Assembly (NCBI GenBank): GCA_002434305.1
Contig: DJJU01000006.1
Coordinates: forward strand, 124,001-188,000
Direction of reading: 5' to 3'
Length of the DNA: 64,000 nucleotides
Origin: Alicycliphilus sp. UBA6560
Lineage (GTDB): Bacteria > Pseudomonadota > Gammaproteobacteria > Burkholderiales > Burkholderiaceae_C
The notes below the pieces were generated by a model that had not been told where the DNA came from, searched no databases, and saw only the letters and a list, made by a program, of their open reading frames with translations. Positions within the stretch are counted from its first letter, which is position 1, and the number at the start of each line of letters is the position of its first letter. Made by a program: the position numbers and the translations under genes. Shown piece after piece: positions 35,807-44,756 of this stretch.

Positions 35807-36484
35807 ATGTCTTACCCTGCGGCAGCGCACGCGCGCCTGCCTTCCTCCCCCTTGGCCCTTCTGGTGGCGCTGCACATCGCCATCGTCATCGCCAGCAACT
35901 ATCTGGTGCAGCTGCCCGTCATGCTGCTGGGCTTTCACAGCACCTGGGGGGCGTTCAGCTTTCCCTTCATCTTTTTGGCCACCGACCTGACGGTGCGGCT
36001 GATCGGCAAAGCGCCGGCGCGTCGCGTGATCGCCCGGGCCATGCTGCCGGCGCTGGCGGCCTCGTACGTGGTGGGCGTGCTGTTCCATGACGGGCGCTTC
36101 AACGGCTGGGGCGCGCTGCAGGACTTCAACACCTTCGTGTTCCGCATTGCGTTTGCCAGTTTTGCCGCCTATGTGCTGGGGCAACTGCTGGACATCCAGG
36201 TCTTCGACCGCATCCGCCAGAAGAGCCGGGCCTGGTGGCTGGCGCCGGCCGCGGCCTCGGTGGTCGGGCAGGCGCTGGACACGGCGGCTTTCTTCTCGAT
36301 CGCCTTCTGGCGCAGCACTGACCCTTTCATGGCCGCCCACTGGGTGGAGATCGCCGCCGTCGACTACGCCATCAAGCTGGCCGTCAGCCTGCTGCTGTTC
36401 GTGCCCGCCTACGGCGTGGTGCTGGCCGCCATCGTGCGCAGCATGCGAGCGCAGGACGGCGTGCCCACCGCGGCGGCCGGCTGA
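35807..36484 (+). CDS. yhhQ: Queuosine precursor transporter YhhQ (VUT_1/DUF165 family)
   Basis: This 225-aa inner-membrane protein imports queuosine precursors (preQ0/preQ1). It has about six membrane helices and the family pattern FSFPFIFLATDLTVRLIGK (Thr-Asp in the second helix), FAAYVLGQLLDIQVFDRIR and QALDTAAFFSIAFW. The leader holds a candidate preQ1 riboswitch. A Shine-Dalgarno AAAAAGGA precedes the ATG by six bases. Its stop abuts the stop of the convergent SDR gene with no gap, so there is no room for a separate terminator. Confidence 0.9.
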   Translation: MSYPAAAHARLPSSPLALLVALHIAIVIASNYLVQLPVMLLGFHSTWGAFSFPFIFLATDLTVRLIGKAPARRVIARAMLPALAASYVVGVLFHDGRFNGWGALQDFNTFVFRIAFASFAAYVLGQLLDIQVFDRIRQKSRAWWLAPAAASVVGQALDTAAFFSIAFWRSTDPFMAAHWVEIAAVDYAIKLAVSLLLFVPAYGVVLAAIVRSMRAQDGVPTAAAG

Positions 36485-37192
36485 TCACACGCTGCGCATC
36501 AGCCCGCCATCCACGCGGATGTTCTGGCCGGTGATGTAGGCCGCGCCCTCGGAGGCCAGGAAGGCCACCGTCGCGCCGACCTCCTCGGCCCGGCCGTAGC
36601 GCTGCAGGGGCACGGCAGCGCGCCGCTCGTCCTTTTGCGGCAGGCTGTCGATCCAGCCGGGCAGCACGTTGTTCATGCGGATGTTGTACGCCCCGTACTC
36701 ATCGCAGAAGATCTTGGTGAACGCCGCCAGGCCCGAGCGCGCCACCGCCGAGGTGGGAAACAGCGCCGACGGCTCGAACGCCCAGGCCGTGGAGATGTTG
36801 ATGATGCTGCCGCCGCCCTGCCGCTGCATGAGTGGCGCCACCAGCCGTGTGGCGCGCACCACGTTCAGGAAGTAGACCTCCAGCCCGCGCATCCAGTCCT
36901 CGTCGCTGATCTCCAGCAGCGCACCCTTGGGGCCGTGGCCCGCGCCGTTGACCAGCACGTCGATGCGGCCGAAGCGCTGCACCACGGCATCCACCAGTCT
37001 CTGCAGGTCGGCCACGCTCTGGTTGGAGCCGGTCACGCCCACGCCGCCCAGTTCGTGCGCCAGCGCCTCGCCCTTGCCGGAGGACGACAGGATGCCCAGC
37101 GCAAAGCCCGCCTCGTGCAGCTTCCTGGCCGCGGCGGCGCCCATGCCGCTGCCCCCGGCCACCACCACGGCCACGCGTTGTTGTTCGCTCAT
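36485..37192 (-). CDS. SDR-family protein with degenerate YxxxK active site
   Basis: This 235-aa Rossmann-fold protein has the cofactor motif VAGGSGMGAAAARKL, NGAGHGPKG and a C-terminal GQNIRVDGGLMRSV like other SDR enzymes. The catalytic segment, however, reads FPTSAVARSGLAAF where the usual form is Y-x-x-x-K; Ser and Arg stand in the Tyr and Lys positions. Catalysis by the normal mechanism is doubtful. It is the last gene of a minus-strand run after argG, separated from argG by a terminator, so it has its own promoter. Confidence 0.8.
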   Translation of the reverse strand: MSEQQRVAVVVAGGSGMGAAAARKLHEAGFALGILSSSGKGEALAHELGGVGVTGSNQSVADLQRLVDAVVQRFGRIDVLVNGAGHGPKGALLEISDEDWMRGLEVYFLNVVRATRLVAPLMQRQGGGSIINISTAWAFEPSALFPTSAVARSGLAAFTKIFCDEYGAYNIRMNNVLPGWIDSLPQKDERRAAVPLQRYGRAEEVGATVAFLASEGAAYITGQNIRVDGGLMRSV

Positions 37193-37226
37193 CGCTTGTC
37201 TCTTGAAAGTGATCGAAGCGCCTATC

Positions 37227-37262
37227 GTAAAAACAAAACCGCCCGGCTGGCGGGCCGGGCGG
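37227..37262 (-). terminator. Rho-independent terminator downstream of argG
   Basis: On the minus strand a 9-bp GC-rich stem, CCGCCCGGC with GCCGGGCGG (37239-37262), is followed by TTTTGTTTTTAC. This is a textbook intrinsic terminator. It lies 62 bp beyond the argG stop, after a palindromic element. Confidence 0.9.
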
Positions 37263-37270
37263 TTGCTCTT

Positions 37271-37318
37271 CTTTCAATAGCGGCCGGCGCTTGCCTGGCA
37301 AGGGCTGGAGGCCTATTT
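37271..37318 (-). repeat. Palindromic intergenic element, copy 9
   Basis: On the minus strand: AATAGGCCTCCAGCCCTTG, CCAGGCAAGCGCCGGCCGCTAT. It directly follows the argG stop and precedes the argG terminator. The right arm has several changes from the consensus. Confidence 0.75.
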
Positions 37319-37323
37319 GGCTC

Positions 37324-38673
37324 TTATTGGCCGTTGGTGAGGGAATCGCCTTCCAGCTGCGCCAGCGCCGCATTGCCGCCCAGCGACAGCAGGCCGGCGC
37401 GGGCGTACACGCCCAGCTTGTCGCGGGTGTCGGAGATGTCCAGGTTGCGCATGGTCAGCTGGCCGATGCGGTCCAGCGGGCTGAACGGGGCGTCCTCCAC
37501 CTTTTCCATGGACAGGCGCTCGGGCGCGTAGGTCAGGTTGGGGCTGTCGGTGTTCAGCAGCGAGTAGTCGTTGCCACGGCGCAGCTCCAGCGTCACGGTG
37601 CCGGTCACGGCGCGCGCCACCCAGCGCTGGGCGGTCTCGCGCAGCATGATGGCCTGGGGGTCGAACCAGCGGCCCTGGTACAGCAGGCGGCCCAATTTGA
37701 GGCCGTTCACGCGGTACTGCTCGATGGTGTCCTCGTTGTGGATGCCGGTCACCAGGCGCTCGTAGGCGATGTGCAGCAGGGCCATGCCGGGGGCTTCGTA
37801 GATGCCGCGGCTCTTGGCTTCGATGATGCGGTTCTCGATCTGGTCGCTCATGCCCAGGCCGTGGCGGCCGCCGATGCGGTTGGCCTCCAGGAACAGCTCC
37901 ACCAGGTCGTCGATGCGGCGGCCGTTCAGGGCCACGGGGCGGCCTTCCTCGAAGGTAACGGAGACCTCCTCGGCCTTGACCTCGACCTCGGGCTTCCAGA
38001 AGGCCACGCCCATGATGGGGTTGACGATGCGGATGCCGCTGTTCAGAAACTCCAGGTCCTTGGCCTCGTGCGTGGCGCCCAGCATGTTGCTGTCGGTGGA
38101 GTAGGCCTTCTCGGCGCTCATCTTGTAGCCGAAGCCTTCGCGGGTCATGAAGGCCGACATCTCGGCGCGCCCGCCCAACTCGTCGATGAAGGCCTGGTCC
38201 AGCCAGGGCTTGTAGATCTTGAGCTGCGGGTTGGTGAGCAGGCCGTAGCGGTAGAAGCGCTCGATGTCGTTGCCCTTGTAGGTCGAGCCGTCGCCCCAGA
38301 TGTGGACGTCGTCCTCCTTCATGGCTGCCACCAGCATGGTGCCCGTCACGGCGCGGCCCAGCGGCGTGGTGTTGAAGTAGGTGGCTCCGCCGGTGCTGAC
38401 GTGGAAGGCGCCGGCCTGGATGGCGGCCACGCCCTCGTGCGCCAGCTGGGTGCGGCAGTCGATCAGGCGGGCTTTTTCAGCGCCGTACTCCATGGCCTTG
38501 CGCGGGATGGCGTCGTAATCCTCCTCGTCAGGCTGGCCCAGGTTGGCCGTGTAGGCGTAGGGCAGGGCGCCCTTGTTCTTCATCCAGCGCAGCGCGGCGC
38601 TGGTGTCCAGGCCGCCGGAGAAGGCGATGCCGACCTTCTGGCCGACGGGGAGGTTTTGCAGGATGGTTGCCAT
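37324..38673 (-). CDS. argG: Argininosuccinate synthase
   Basis: ArgG joins citrulline and aspartate with ATP in arginine synthesis. The 449-aa protein is of the longer E. coli-like type (447 aa). ATP loop AFSGGLDTSAALRW is near the N-terminus; HVSTGGATYFNTTPLGRAVTGTMLV, STYKGNDIERFYRYG and YKPWLDQAFIDELGGRAEM bind substrates. It lies 34 bp downstream of ppnP on the same strand; a stretch of AGAAGAGGAGGTAAA-like sequence before it may include the ribosome-binding site. Confidence 0.97.
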   Translation of the reverse strand: MATILQNLPVGQKVGIAFSGGLDTSAALRWMKNKGALPYAYTANLGQPDEEDYDAIPRKAMEYGAEKARLIDCRTQLAHEGVAAIQAGAFHVSTGGATYFNTTPLGRAVTGTMLVAAMKEDDVHIWGDGSTYKGNDIERFYRYGLLTNPQLKIYKPWLDQAFIDELGGRAEMSAFMTREGFGYKMSAEKAYSTDSNMLGATHEAKDLEFLNSGIRIVNPIMGVAFWKPEVEVKAEEVSVTFEEGRPVALNGRRIDDLVELFLEANRIGGRHGLGMSDQIENRIIEAKSRGIYEAPGMALLHIAYERLVTGIHNEDTIEQYRVNGLKLGRLLYQGRWFDPQAIMLRETAQRWVARAVTGTVTLELRRGNDYSLLNTDSPNLTYAPERLSMEKVEDAPFSPLDRIGQLTMRNLDISDTRDKLGVYARAGLLSLGGNAALAQLEGDSLTNGQ

Positions 38674-38707
38674 GGCGGATGCAGTCAGAAGAGGAGGTAA
38701 AGGGGAA

Positions 38708-39025
38708 TCAGCCGAAGTGGCAGATGTAATGGAAGACCTCGGCCACGCGGATGTCGAACCGGGAGTTGCCGGGCACGCTGAACGTCTCGCCCACGCCCAC
38801 CTTCACCCAGGTGTCGGAGCCGTCGAGCTGGTATTCGCAGGAGCCGCCCACGCATTCCATGATCTCGGGCGCGCCGGTGCTGAAGGTGAGCGTGGCCGGC
38901 AGGATGACGCCCACGGACTTCTTCGTGCCGTCCGGCCAGCTCAGGCCGTGGCTCACGCACTTGCCGTCGAAGTAGACATTGGCCTGGGTGGCGACGGTGG
39001 CGCCGGCTAGCTGCTGGGTGGTCAT
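38708..39025 (-). CDS. ppnP: Pyrimidine/purine nucleoside phosphorylase PpnP
   Basis: PpnP (DUF1255, cupin fold) cleaves many nucleosides with phosphate to free base and ribose 1-phosphate. At 105 aa it is slightly longer than E. coli PpnP (94 aa). Family sequences: ANVYFDGKCVSHGLSWPDGTKKSVGVILPA, TFSTGAPEIMECVGGSCEYQ and FSVPGNSRFDIRV, ending YICHFG. It precedes argG, probably in one transcript. The start at 39025 was chosen because earlier in-frame codons run into low-quality sequence upstream. Confidence 0.93.
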   Translation of the reverse strand: MTTQQLAGATVATQANVYFDGKCVSHGLSWPDGTKKSVGVILPATLTFSTGAPEIMECVGGSCEYQLDGSDTWVKVGVGETFSVPGNSRFDIRVAEVFHYICHFG

Positions 39026-39072
39026 GAGAGGGTGGGCCCGGGAGTGGACAAAACCAGCGATTTTAGGCGGGC

Positions 39073-39101
39073 AAAAAAAAGGGAGCCCCGAAGAGCTCCC
39101 T
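39073..39101 (-). terminator. Rho-independent terminator after the glycine-zipper gene
   Basis: On the minus strand the stem AGGGAGC/GCTCCCT closes around TCTTCGGG and is followed by eight T's (39080-39073). It lies about 30 bp beyond the stop of the glycine-zipper gene and insulates ppnP-argG. Confidence 0.9.
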
Positions 39102-39129
39102 GGATGAGGTGCGCACGATGTGTGCGTGT

Positions 39130-39825
39130 TCAGCGCCAATAGCGGTCGCCGTGGTGGCGCGGCGGGCGATAGGGGTTGCCCCAGGTGTCGCGGTACTCGA
39201 TCACGGTGACGGGCGGCGACATGTACACGGGCGGGCCGGGCTGGGTGGCGACCACCACGCCAGGCTGCACGTAGCGGCCGCCGTCGCCATAGACGGGCGC
39301 CTGGCCCGGGTAGGGCGCCTGACCAGGGTAGGGTGACTGGGCCATGCCGGAGACGGCGGGCTGCACGCTCAGGGGGATCCAGCTGCCCGGGTCGGTCTGG
39401 GTGCGGGTGCTGTACTGGCGGCCGGCGTATTCATACACCACGTCGTAGCCGATCACGCGGTTGTCGTAGTAGGTCTCGGTGGTGCAGCGCTGCACGTTCT
39501 CGTAGCCGGGGCGGCCGGCCTCGATGCTGTTGCCCAGCACTGCGCCGCCGATCAGCCCGATGGCCGTGGCCGCGGCCCTGCCGCTGCCCCCGCCGATGGC
39601 GTTGCCGGCCGCGCCGCCGGCAATGGCGCCCAGCACGGCACCGGCGCCGCTGGGGGCGCGGCCACCGCTGTAGATGGTTTCGTTGCCGCAGACCTGCTGG
39701 GGCGTAGCAACTTGCTGCGTGATGGGCGTGGCGGACAGCACGCGGCCCATCTCCTGCGCCTGGGCGGCCAGCGTGGTGCTGGCCGCCAGGGCGGCGAGCA
39801 CGAGGGTTTTCTTGGTCAAGGTCAT
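39130..39825 (-). CDS. Glycine-zipper 2TM-domain envelope protein
   Basis: This 231-aa exported protein has a Sec signal peptide (LVLAALAASTTLAAQAQ). The core is a glycine zipper, GAGAVLGAIAGGAAGNAIGGGSGRAA plus AIGLIGGAVLGNSIE (residues about 60-100), of the 17-kDa surface antigen/Rick_17kDa type. A Cys-containing YEYAGRQYSTRTQTDPG stretch follows, then a Pro/Gly/Tyr-rich C-terminus with repeated PYPGQAP. It probably sits in the periplasm or outer membrane. AAAGGAG lies eight bases before the ATG at 39825, which decides the start. Confidence 0.83.
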   Translation of the reverse strand: MTLTKKTLVLAALAASTTLAAQAQEMGRVLSATPITQQVATPQQVCGNETIYSGGRAPSGAGAVLGAIAGGAAGNAIGGGSGRAAATAIGLIGGAVLGNSIEAGRPGYENVQRCTTETYYDNRVIGYDVVYEYAGRQYSTRTQTDPGSWIPLSVQPAVSGMAQSPYPGQAPYPGQAPVYGDGGRYVQPGVVVATQPGPPVYMSPPVTVIEYRDTWGNPYRPPRHHGDRYWR

Positions 39826-39935
39826 GGGCGAAAAGCTCCTTTCGGTCGGCAGATAACGCGCCAGGGATGAAGGAAGTTTCACCCGAGCCCGTCAAGCCCG
39901 TTGTGCCCAGGCGTAAAGATGCGTAAAGGGCGAGG

Positions 39936-40310
39936 TCAAGCCGCGGATCGCGTGGCCAGGCGCTCGCTCCAGGCCTGGGGGCTGAAGCCCACCGTGATGG
40001 CGTCGCCCCACTCGACCACCGGGCGCTTGATCAGGGACGGCTGCTCGGCCAGCAGGGCGGCCAGGCCGGCCGGGTCGGCGGCGCGCGCCTGGGCCGCCTC
40101 GTCCAGCCGCCGCCAGGTCGTGCCCTGGCGGTTGAGCACGCGCTCGGGGCCGGCGGCCTGCAGCCATTGCTGCAGCCGGTCCGGCGGCACGCCGAGCTTC
40201 TTGAAGTCGTGGAAGGCGTGCGGCACGCCGTGCTCGGCCAGCCAGGCGCGGGCCTTCTTCACGGTGTCGCAGTTGGGAATGCCGTAGATGGTGACGGTGT
40301 GGGTACTCAT
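39936..40310 (-). CDS. ArsC/Spx family protein (YffB-like)
   Basis: This 124-aa thioredoxin-fold protein belongs to the Spx/MgsR/YffB branch of the ArsC family. It begins with TIYGIPNCDTVKKARAWL, which has a single N-terminal Cys (CDTVKKA), and contains FHDFKKLGVP and the family SLIKRPVVEWGD. The arsenate-reductase role of true ArsC is unlikely for this branch; the substrate is unknown. It is divergent from folC with 48 bp between start codons. Confidence 0.85.
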   Translation of the reverse strand: MSTHTVTIYGIPNCDTVKKARAWLAEHGVPHAFHDFKKLGVPPDRLQQWLQAAGPERVLNRQGTTWRRLDEAAQARAADPAGLAALLAEQPSLIKRPVVEWGDAITVGFSPQAWSERLATRSAA

Positions 40311-40358
40311 GGCCGCCGATCATGGGCCATGCCCGGCTCGGCGACAATCACGCCCGCC

Positions 40359-41687
40359 ATGCAAACCGCCACTGCCAAGACCCTGTCCGACTGGCTGCAC
40401 CACTGCGAGCAGCTGCACCCCAAGAACATCGAAATGGGCCTGGAGCGCGTGGGCGAGGTGGCCCGGCGGCTGCAGCTGGCCTTCAAGTGCCCGGTCATCA
40501 CCGTGGCCGGCACCAACGGCAAGGGCTCGACCTGCGCCATGCTGGAGGCCATCTGCCTGCAGGCTGGCTACCGACCGGGCGTCTATACCTCGCCGCACCT
40601 GGTGCACTTCGAGGAGCGCTGCCGCATCCACGGCGAGATCGTGTCCGCCGACGCCCTGGCGCCGCATTTCGAGGCCGTGGAGCGCGCCCGCACGCAGGGC
40701 GGCGACCAGGTCTCGCTGACCTACTTCGAGTTCACCACCCTGGCCATCCTGCGCCTGATGAGACAGGCGCCGCTGGACGTGGCCATCCTGGAGGTCGGCT
40801 TGGGCGGGCGGCTGGACGCGACCAACGTCATCGACGCCGACTGCGCCGTGATCACCAGCGTGGACGTGGACCACGTGGAGTTCCTCGGCCCCGACCGCGA
40901 GAGCATCGGCCGCGAAAAGGCCGGCATCATGCGCACCGGCCGCCCGGTGGTCGTCAGCGACCCCGTGCCGCCCGCCAGCGTGATCGACCGCGCCCGCGAG
41001 ATCGGCGCCGACCTGTGGCGCTTCGGCCAGGATTTCAACTACACCGGCGACAAGCAGCAGTGGGCCTGGGCCGGGCGCGGGCGGCGCTACGCCGGCCTGG
41101 CCTACCCGGCGCTGCGCGGAGCCAACCAGCTGCTCAACGCGTCGGGCGCGCTGGCCGCGCTGGAGGCGCTGCGCGAGCAGCTGCCGATTACCGCGCAGGC
41201 GGTGCGCGCCGGCCTGGCGCTGGTGGAGCTGCCCGGGCGCTTCCAGATCGTGCCGGGCCAGCCCGCGCTGGTACTGGACGTGGCACACAACCCGCATTCG
41301 GTGGCGGCCCTTACGGCCAACCTGGACGCCATGGGCTACTTCCCCACCACGCACGCCATCTTCGGCGCCATGGCGGACAAGGACCTGGGGCCCATGCTGG
41401 CCAAGGTTGGTCCGCTGATCGACCGCTGGTACTTCACCGACCTGGACACGCCCCGCGCCCTGAAGGCGCAGCAGCTGCAGCAGCGCTGGGGCGCCCTGCA
41501 GATTGCCGCCGGCGCCAAGCGCGAGGTGCCCACCAGCACTCACGCCAGCCCGCTGCAGGCGCTGGCCGCCGCCATGGAAGTGGCGGTCCCGGCTGATAGA
41601 ATCGTGGTCTTTGGCTCCTTCTATACGGTGGGTGGCGTGCTCCAGCAGGGGGTGCCCCGCCTGCAGGCCAAGCACCTGGGGGCTTAG
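40359..41687 (+). CDS. folC: Bifunctional folylpolyglutamate synthase/dihydrofolate synthase
   Basis: FolC adds glutamate to dihydropteroate and to folates. The 442-aa Mur-ligase-fold protein has the ATP loop VAGTNGKGSTCAML (about residue 50), TSPHLVHFEERCRIHGE, the DATNV motif in LGGRLDATNVID, ITSVDVDHVEFLG, and VLDVAHNPHSVAAL in the C-terminal domain. It is the first gene of the plus-strand folC-SPOR-cvpA-purF run. In many relatives accD lies just upstream; here that place is taken by an ArsC-family gene on the other strand. Confidence 0.95.
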   Translation: MQTATAKTLSDWLHHCEQLHPKNIEMGLERVGEVARRLQLAFKCPVITVAGTNGKGSTCAMLEAICLQAGYRPGVYTSPHLVHFEERCRIHGEIVSADALAPHFEAVERARTQGGDQVSLTYFEFTTLAILRLMRQAPLDVAILEVGLGGRLDATNVIDADCAVITSVDVDHVEFLGPDRESIGREKAGIMRTGRPVVVSDPVPPASVIDRAREIGADLWRFGQDFNYTGDKQQWAWAGRGRRYAGLAYPALRGANQLLNASGALAALEALREQLPITAQAVRAGLALVELPGRFQIVPGQPALVLDVAHNPHSVAALTANLDAMGYFPTTHAIFGAMADKDLGPMLAKVGPLIDRWYFTDLDTPRALKAQQLQQRWGALQIAAGAKREVPTSTHASPLQALAAAMEVAVPADRIVVFGSFYTVGGVLQQGVPRLQAKHLGA

Positions 41688-41724
41688 ATCGTCGATACGC
41701 TCTTAAGTCCCTCTCTCCCTGTCC

Positions 41725-42591
41725 ATGGCATTTTTCAAGTTCCGCTGGCCCGGCAAGCCCGAGGCCCCGGCCGACAAGGCCAAGCCGGCCAAGCGCACCT
41801 CCTCGTCCTCCGCCTCACGCACCTCCCAGGCCGAGAGCCTGGAGGACATGCGTCGGCGCGCTCGCCACCGCCTGATCGGGGCGGCCGTGCTGGTGCTGGC
41901 CGGCGTGGTGGGCTTTCCGCTGCTGTTCGACTCCCAGCCACGCCCCATCCCGGTGAACGTGGCCATCGACATTCCCGACCGCAACAAGGTCGCGCCTCTG
42001 GTGGTGCCGCAAGAGGCGCAGGCCGCACCGGCAGACCCGGCCGCGCCAGCGACGCGCGAGGCCCCGTCGGCCAGCCTGGGCGAGGGCGAGGAATTCCTGC
42101 CCGCCATCCCGCCCAAGCCCGCTGCCGCCTCAGAGTCGGCACCCACGTCCAAGCCCGAGCCCAAGCCGGAAGCGAAGCCTGAGCCCAAGCCGCAGCCCAA
42201 GGCCGAGCCGAAGCCGGAACCCAAGCCTGAGCCCAAACCCGAACCTAAGGCCGAACCCAAGCCCGCCGCACGCAGCGATGACGCGGCCCGTGCCCGCGCG
42301 CTGCTCGAAGGGCGCCAGCCCACAGCGCCGGCCGCCGCTGCCGCGCCGGCAGTCGAGGCCGCCGGCCGCTTCATCGTGCAGGTGGGCGCCTTTGCCGACG
42401 CCGACAAGGCGCGCGAAGTGCGCGAGAAGCTCGAGCGCTCGGGCCTGAAGACCTATACCCAGGCGGTGGACACCAAGGACGGGCGCCGCACCCGCGTGCG
42501 CGTGGGGCCGTTTGCCAGCCGCGCCGAGGCCGACAAGGCGGCCGAGCGCGTGAAGGGCGCCGGCCTGGCCGGCGCGGTGCTGGCCCTGTAG
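41725..42591 (+). CDS. dedD: SPOR-domain cell-division protein, DedD-like
   Basis: This 288-aa protein has a basic cytoplasmic N-terminus, one membrane helix at about residues 50-68 (LIGAAVLVLAGVVGFPLLF), a long Pro/Ala/Glu/Lys linker with repeated KPEPKPEA units (about 140-185) and a C-terminal SPOR domain (FIVQVGAFADADKAREVREKLERSGLKTY) that binds denuded septal peptidoglycan. This is the layout of DedD. It lies between folC and cvpA as in other proteobacteria. Confidence 0.88.
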   Translation: MAFFKFRWPGKPEAPADKAKPAKRTSSSSASRTSQAESLEDMRRRARHRLIGAAVLVLAGVVGFPLLFDSQPRPIPVNVAIDIPDRNKVAPLVVPQEAQAAPADPAAPATREAPSASLGEGEEFLPAIPPKPAAASESAPTSKPEPKPEAKPEPKPQPKAEPKPEPKPEPKPEPKAEPKPAARSDDAARARALLEGRQPTAPAAAAAPAVEAAGRFIVQVGAFADADKAREVREKLERSGLKTYTQAVDTKDGRRTRVRVGPFASRAEADKAAERVKGAGLAGAVLAL

Positions 42592-42642
42592 GCGCGCGCG
42601 CCACGCGGCTTTTTTCACGCACACGCACAACGACGACGGCCC

Positions 42643-43134
42643 ATGGCGGCGCTGGACTGGATCTTCGTGGCGGTGCTGGGCGCTTCGCTGCTCGTCGGCG
42701 CGTGGCGCGGGCTGGTGTTCGAGCTGCTGTCGCTGGCCGGCTGGGTGGTGGCGTTCTTTGCGGCGCAGTGGTTCGCGGCCGACGTCGGCGCCTGGCTGCC
42801 CATGGGCGAGCCGGACGCGGCCTGGCGGCACGTGGCCGGCTTCGCGCTGGTGTTCGTCGGGGCGGTGTTCGCCTGCTCGCTGCTGGCCTGGCTGATCAAG
42901 AAGCTGATCGACGCCGTGGGCCTGCGGCCGGCGGACCGGGCGCTGGGCGCGCTGTTCGGCGTGCTGCGCGGCCTGGTGCTGCTGCTGGCGGCGACGCTGG
43001 TGGTGGGCTGGATGCAGCTGGGCGACGCGCCCTGGTGGCGCCAGTCGCAGGGCGCGCCGCTGCTGCAGCTGGCCCTGCAAGGCCTGCAGCCGGCGCTGCC
43101 GCAGGCGATGGGAAGGCATGTGCCGGCCTGGTAG
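42643..43134 (+). CDS. cvpA: CvpA family inner-membrane protein
   Basis: CvpA is a small inner-membrane protein, first known for its need in colicin V production and linked to envelope homeostasis. The 163-aa protein has four predicted helices and the family start ALDWIFVAVLGASLLVGAWRGLVFELLSLAGWV. It lies directly before purF, 51 bp after the SPOR gene, as in E. coli (dedD-cvpA-purF). Confidence 0.93.
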   Translation: MAALDWIFVAVLGASLLVGAWRGLVFELLSLAGWVVAFFAAQWFAADVGAWLPMGEPDAAWRHVAGFALVFVGAVFACSLLAWLIKKLIDAVGLRPADRALGALFGVLRGLVLLLAATLVVGWMQLGDAPWWRQSQGAPLLQLALQGLQPALPQAMGRHVPAW

Positions 43135-43223
43135 CGCAGGCGGCGAGGCGGACAATTTATTCGGGGCGGCCACAAGCGGTCCTTTGGCAACACAACACTC
43201 TCACTTCAGCGCGAGAAACATCT

Positions 43224-44732
43224 ATGTGTGGAATCGTCGGCGTGGTCAGCGCCAACCCCGTGAACCAGCTCATCTACGACGCGCTGCTGCTGCTGCAGCA
43301 CCGCGGCCAGGACGCGGCCGGCATCGTCACCCAGGAAGGGCGCAAGTTCTTCATGCACAAGGCCAAGGGCATGGTGCGCGACGTGTTCCGCACGCGCAAC
43401 ATGCGGGCGCTGCCCGGCAGCCTGGGCCTGGGCCAGGTGCGCTACCCCACGGCCGGCAACGCCGCCAGCGAGGAAGAGGCCCAGCCGTTTTACGTGAACG
43501 CACCGTTCGGCATCGTCATGGTGCACAACGGCAACCTGACCAATGCACGCCAGCTGCGCCGCGAACTGGCCGAGACCGACCACCGCCACACCAACACCGA
43601 GAGCGACTCCGAGGTGCTGCTGAACGTGCTGGCGCACGAGCTGGCCCGCGCCAGCCGGGGCGCGCCGTTGCAAAGCGAGGACGTCTTCGCCGCCGTGCGC
43701 GCCGTGCACCAGCGCGTGAAGGGCTCCTACGCCGTGGTGGCCCTGATCGCCGGCTACGGCCTGCTGGCCTTCCGCGACCCCTTCGGCATCCGCCCGCTGT
43801 GCCTGGGCCGCGGGCCCGGCAACACCGTGATGCTGGCCAGCGAATCGGTGGCCCTGGAGGGCACGCTGCACCATCTGGAGCGCGACGTGGCGCCAGGCGA
43901 GGCGATCTTCGTGCACCCCGATGGCCGCATCGAGACCCAGCAGTGCGCTGCCGCCAGCCAGCTGGTGCCGTGCATGTTCGAATACGTCTACCTGGCCCGG
44001 CCGGACTCGGTCATGGACGGCATCTCGGTCTACCAGGCGCGCCTGAACATGGGCGAGACGCTGGCCAAGCGCGTGGTCTCCACCGTGCCGCCCAGCGAGA
44101 TCGACGCCATCATTCCGGTGCCCGAATCCAGCCGCCCCAGTGCCATGCAGCTGGCGCAGCTGCTGGGCATTCCGTACCGCGAGGGCTTCGTGAAGAACCG
44201 CTACGTGGGCCGCACCTTCATCATGCCGGGGCAGTCCACGCGCAAGAAGTCGGTGCGCCAGAAGCTCAACGCCATCGCCAGCGAATTCAAGGGCAAGCGT
44301 GTGCTGCTGGTGGACGATTCCATCGTGCGCGGCACGACATCCAAGGAGATCGTGCAGATGGCGCGCGACGCCGGCGCCACGAAGGTCTACCTCGCCTCCG
44401 CCGCGCCACCCGTACGCTACCCCAACGTGTACGGCATCGACATGCCTACCTCCGAGGAGCTGATCGCCCACGGCCGCACGGTCGAGGAGATCCGCCAGTG
44501 GATCGGCGCCGACGCGCTGATCTACCAGGACGTGGAGGCCATGAAGCAGGCCGTGGGCCGCATCAACCCGCAGGTGCAGGGCTTCGAAGCCTCGTGCTTC
44601 GACGGCCGCTACATCACGGGCGACATCTCCGATGAGGACGTGGCGGCGCTGAACGCCGGGCGCAACCGCGGCGGTGACGAGGATGAGCAGGACACTTCGC
44701 GCCTGTCCCTGCCCAATGCGGACGTCGCCTGA
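43224..44732 (+). CDS. purF: Amidophosphoribosyltransferase
   Basis: PurF makes 5-phosphoribosylamine from PRPP and glutamine, the first step of purine synthesis. The 502-aa protein starts MCGIVGVV, so Cys2 becomes the N-terminal glutaminase nucleophile after Met removal; no propeptide exists. LLLQHRGQDAAGIV and VHNGNLTN belong to the glutaminase domain, and VLLVDDSIVRGTTS is the PRPP loop. IIPVPESSRPSAMQLA also matches the family. It is followed by a composite palindromic element and then metZ. Confidence 0.97.
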   Translation: MCGIVGVVSANPVNQLIYDALLLLQHRGQDAAGIVTQEGRKFFMHKAKGMVRDVFRTRNMRALPGSLGLGQVRYPTAGNAASEEEAQPFYVNAPFGIVMVHNGNLTNARQLRRELAETDHRHTNTESDSEVLLNVLAHELARASRGAPLQSEDVFAAVRAVHQRVKGSYAVVALIAGYGLLAFRDPFGIRPLCLGRGPGNTVMLASESVALEGTLHHLERDVAPGEAIFVHPDGRIETQQCAAASQLVPCMFEYVYLARPDSVMDGISVYQARLNMGETLAKRVVSTVPPSEIDAIIPVPESSRPSAMQLAQLLGIPYREGFVKNRYVGRTFIMPGQSTRKKSVRQKLNAIASEFKGKRVLLVDDSIVRGTTSKEIVQMARDAGATKVYLASAAPPVRYPNVYGIDMPTSEELIAHGRTVEEIRQWIGADALIYQDVEAMKQAVGRINPQVQGFEASCFDGRYITGDISDEDVAALNAGRNRGGDEDEQDTSRLSLPNADVA

Positions 44733-44756
44733 GGCGGCGTGGCGCTCCTGAAAAGT

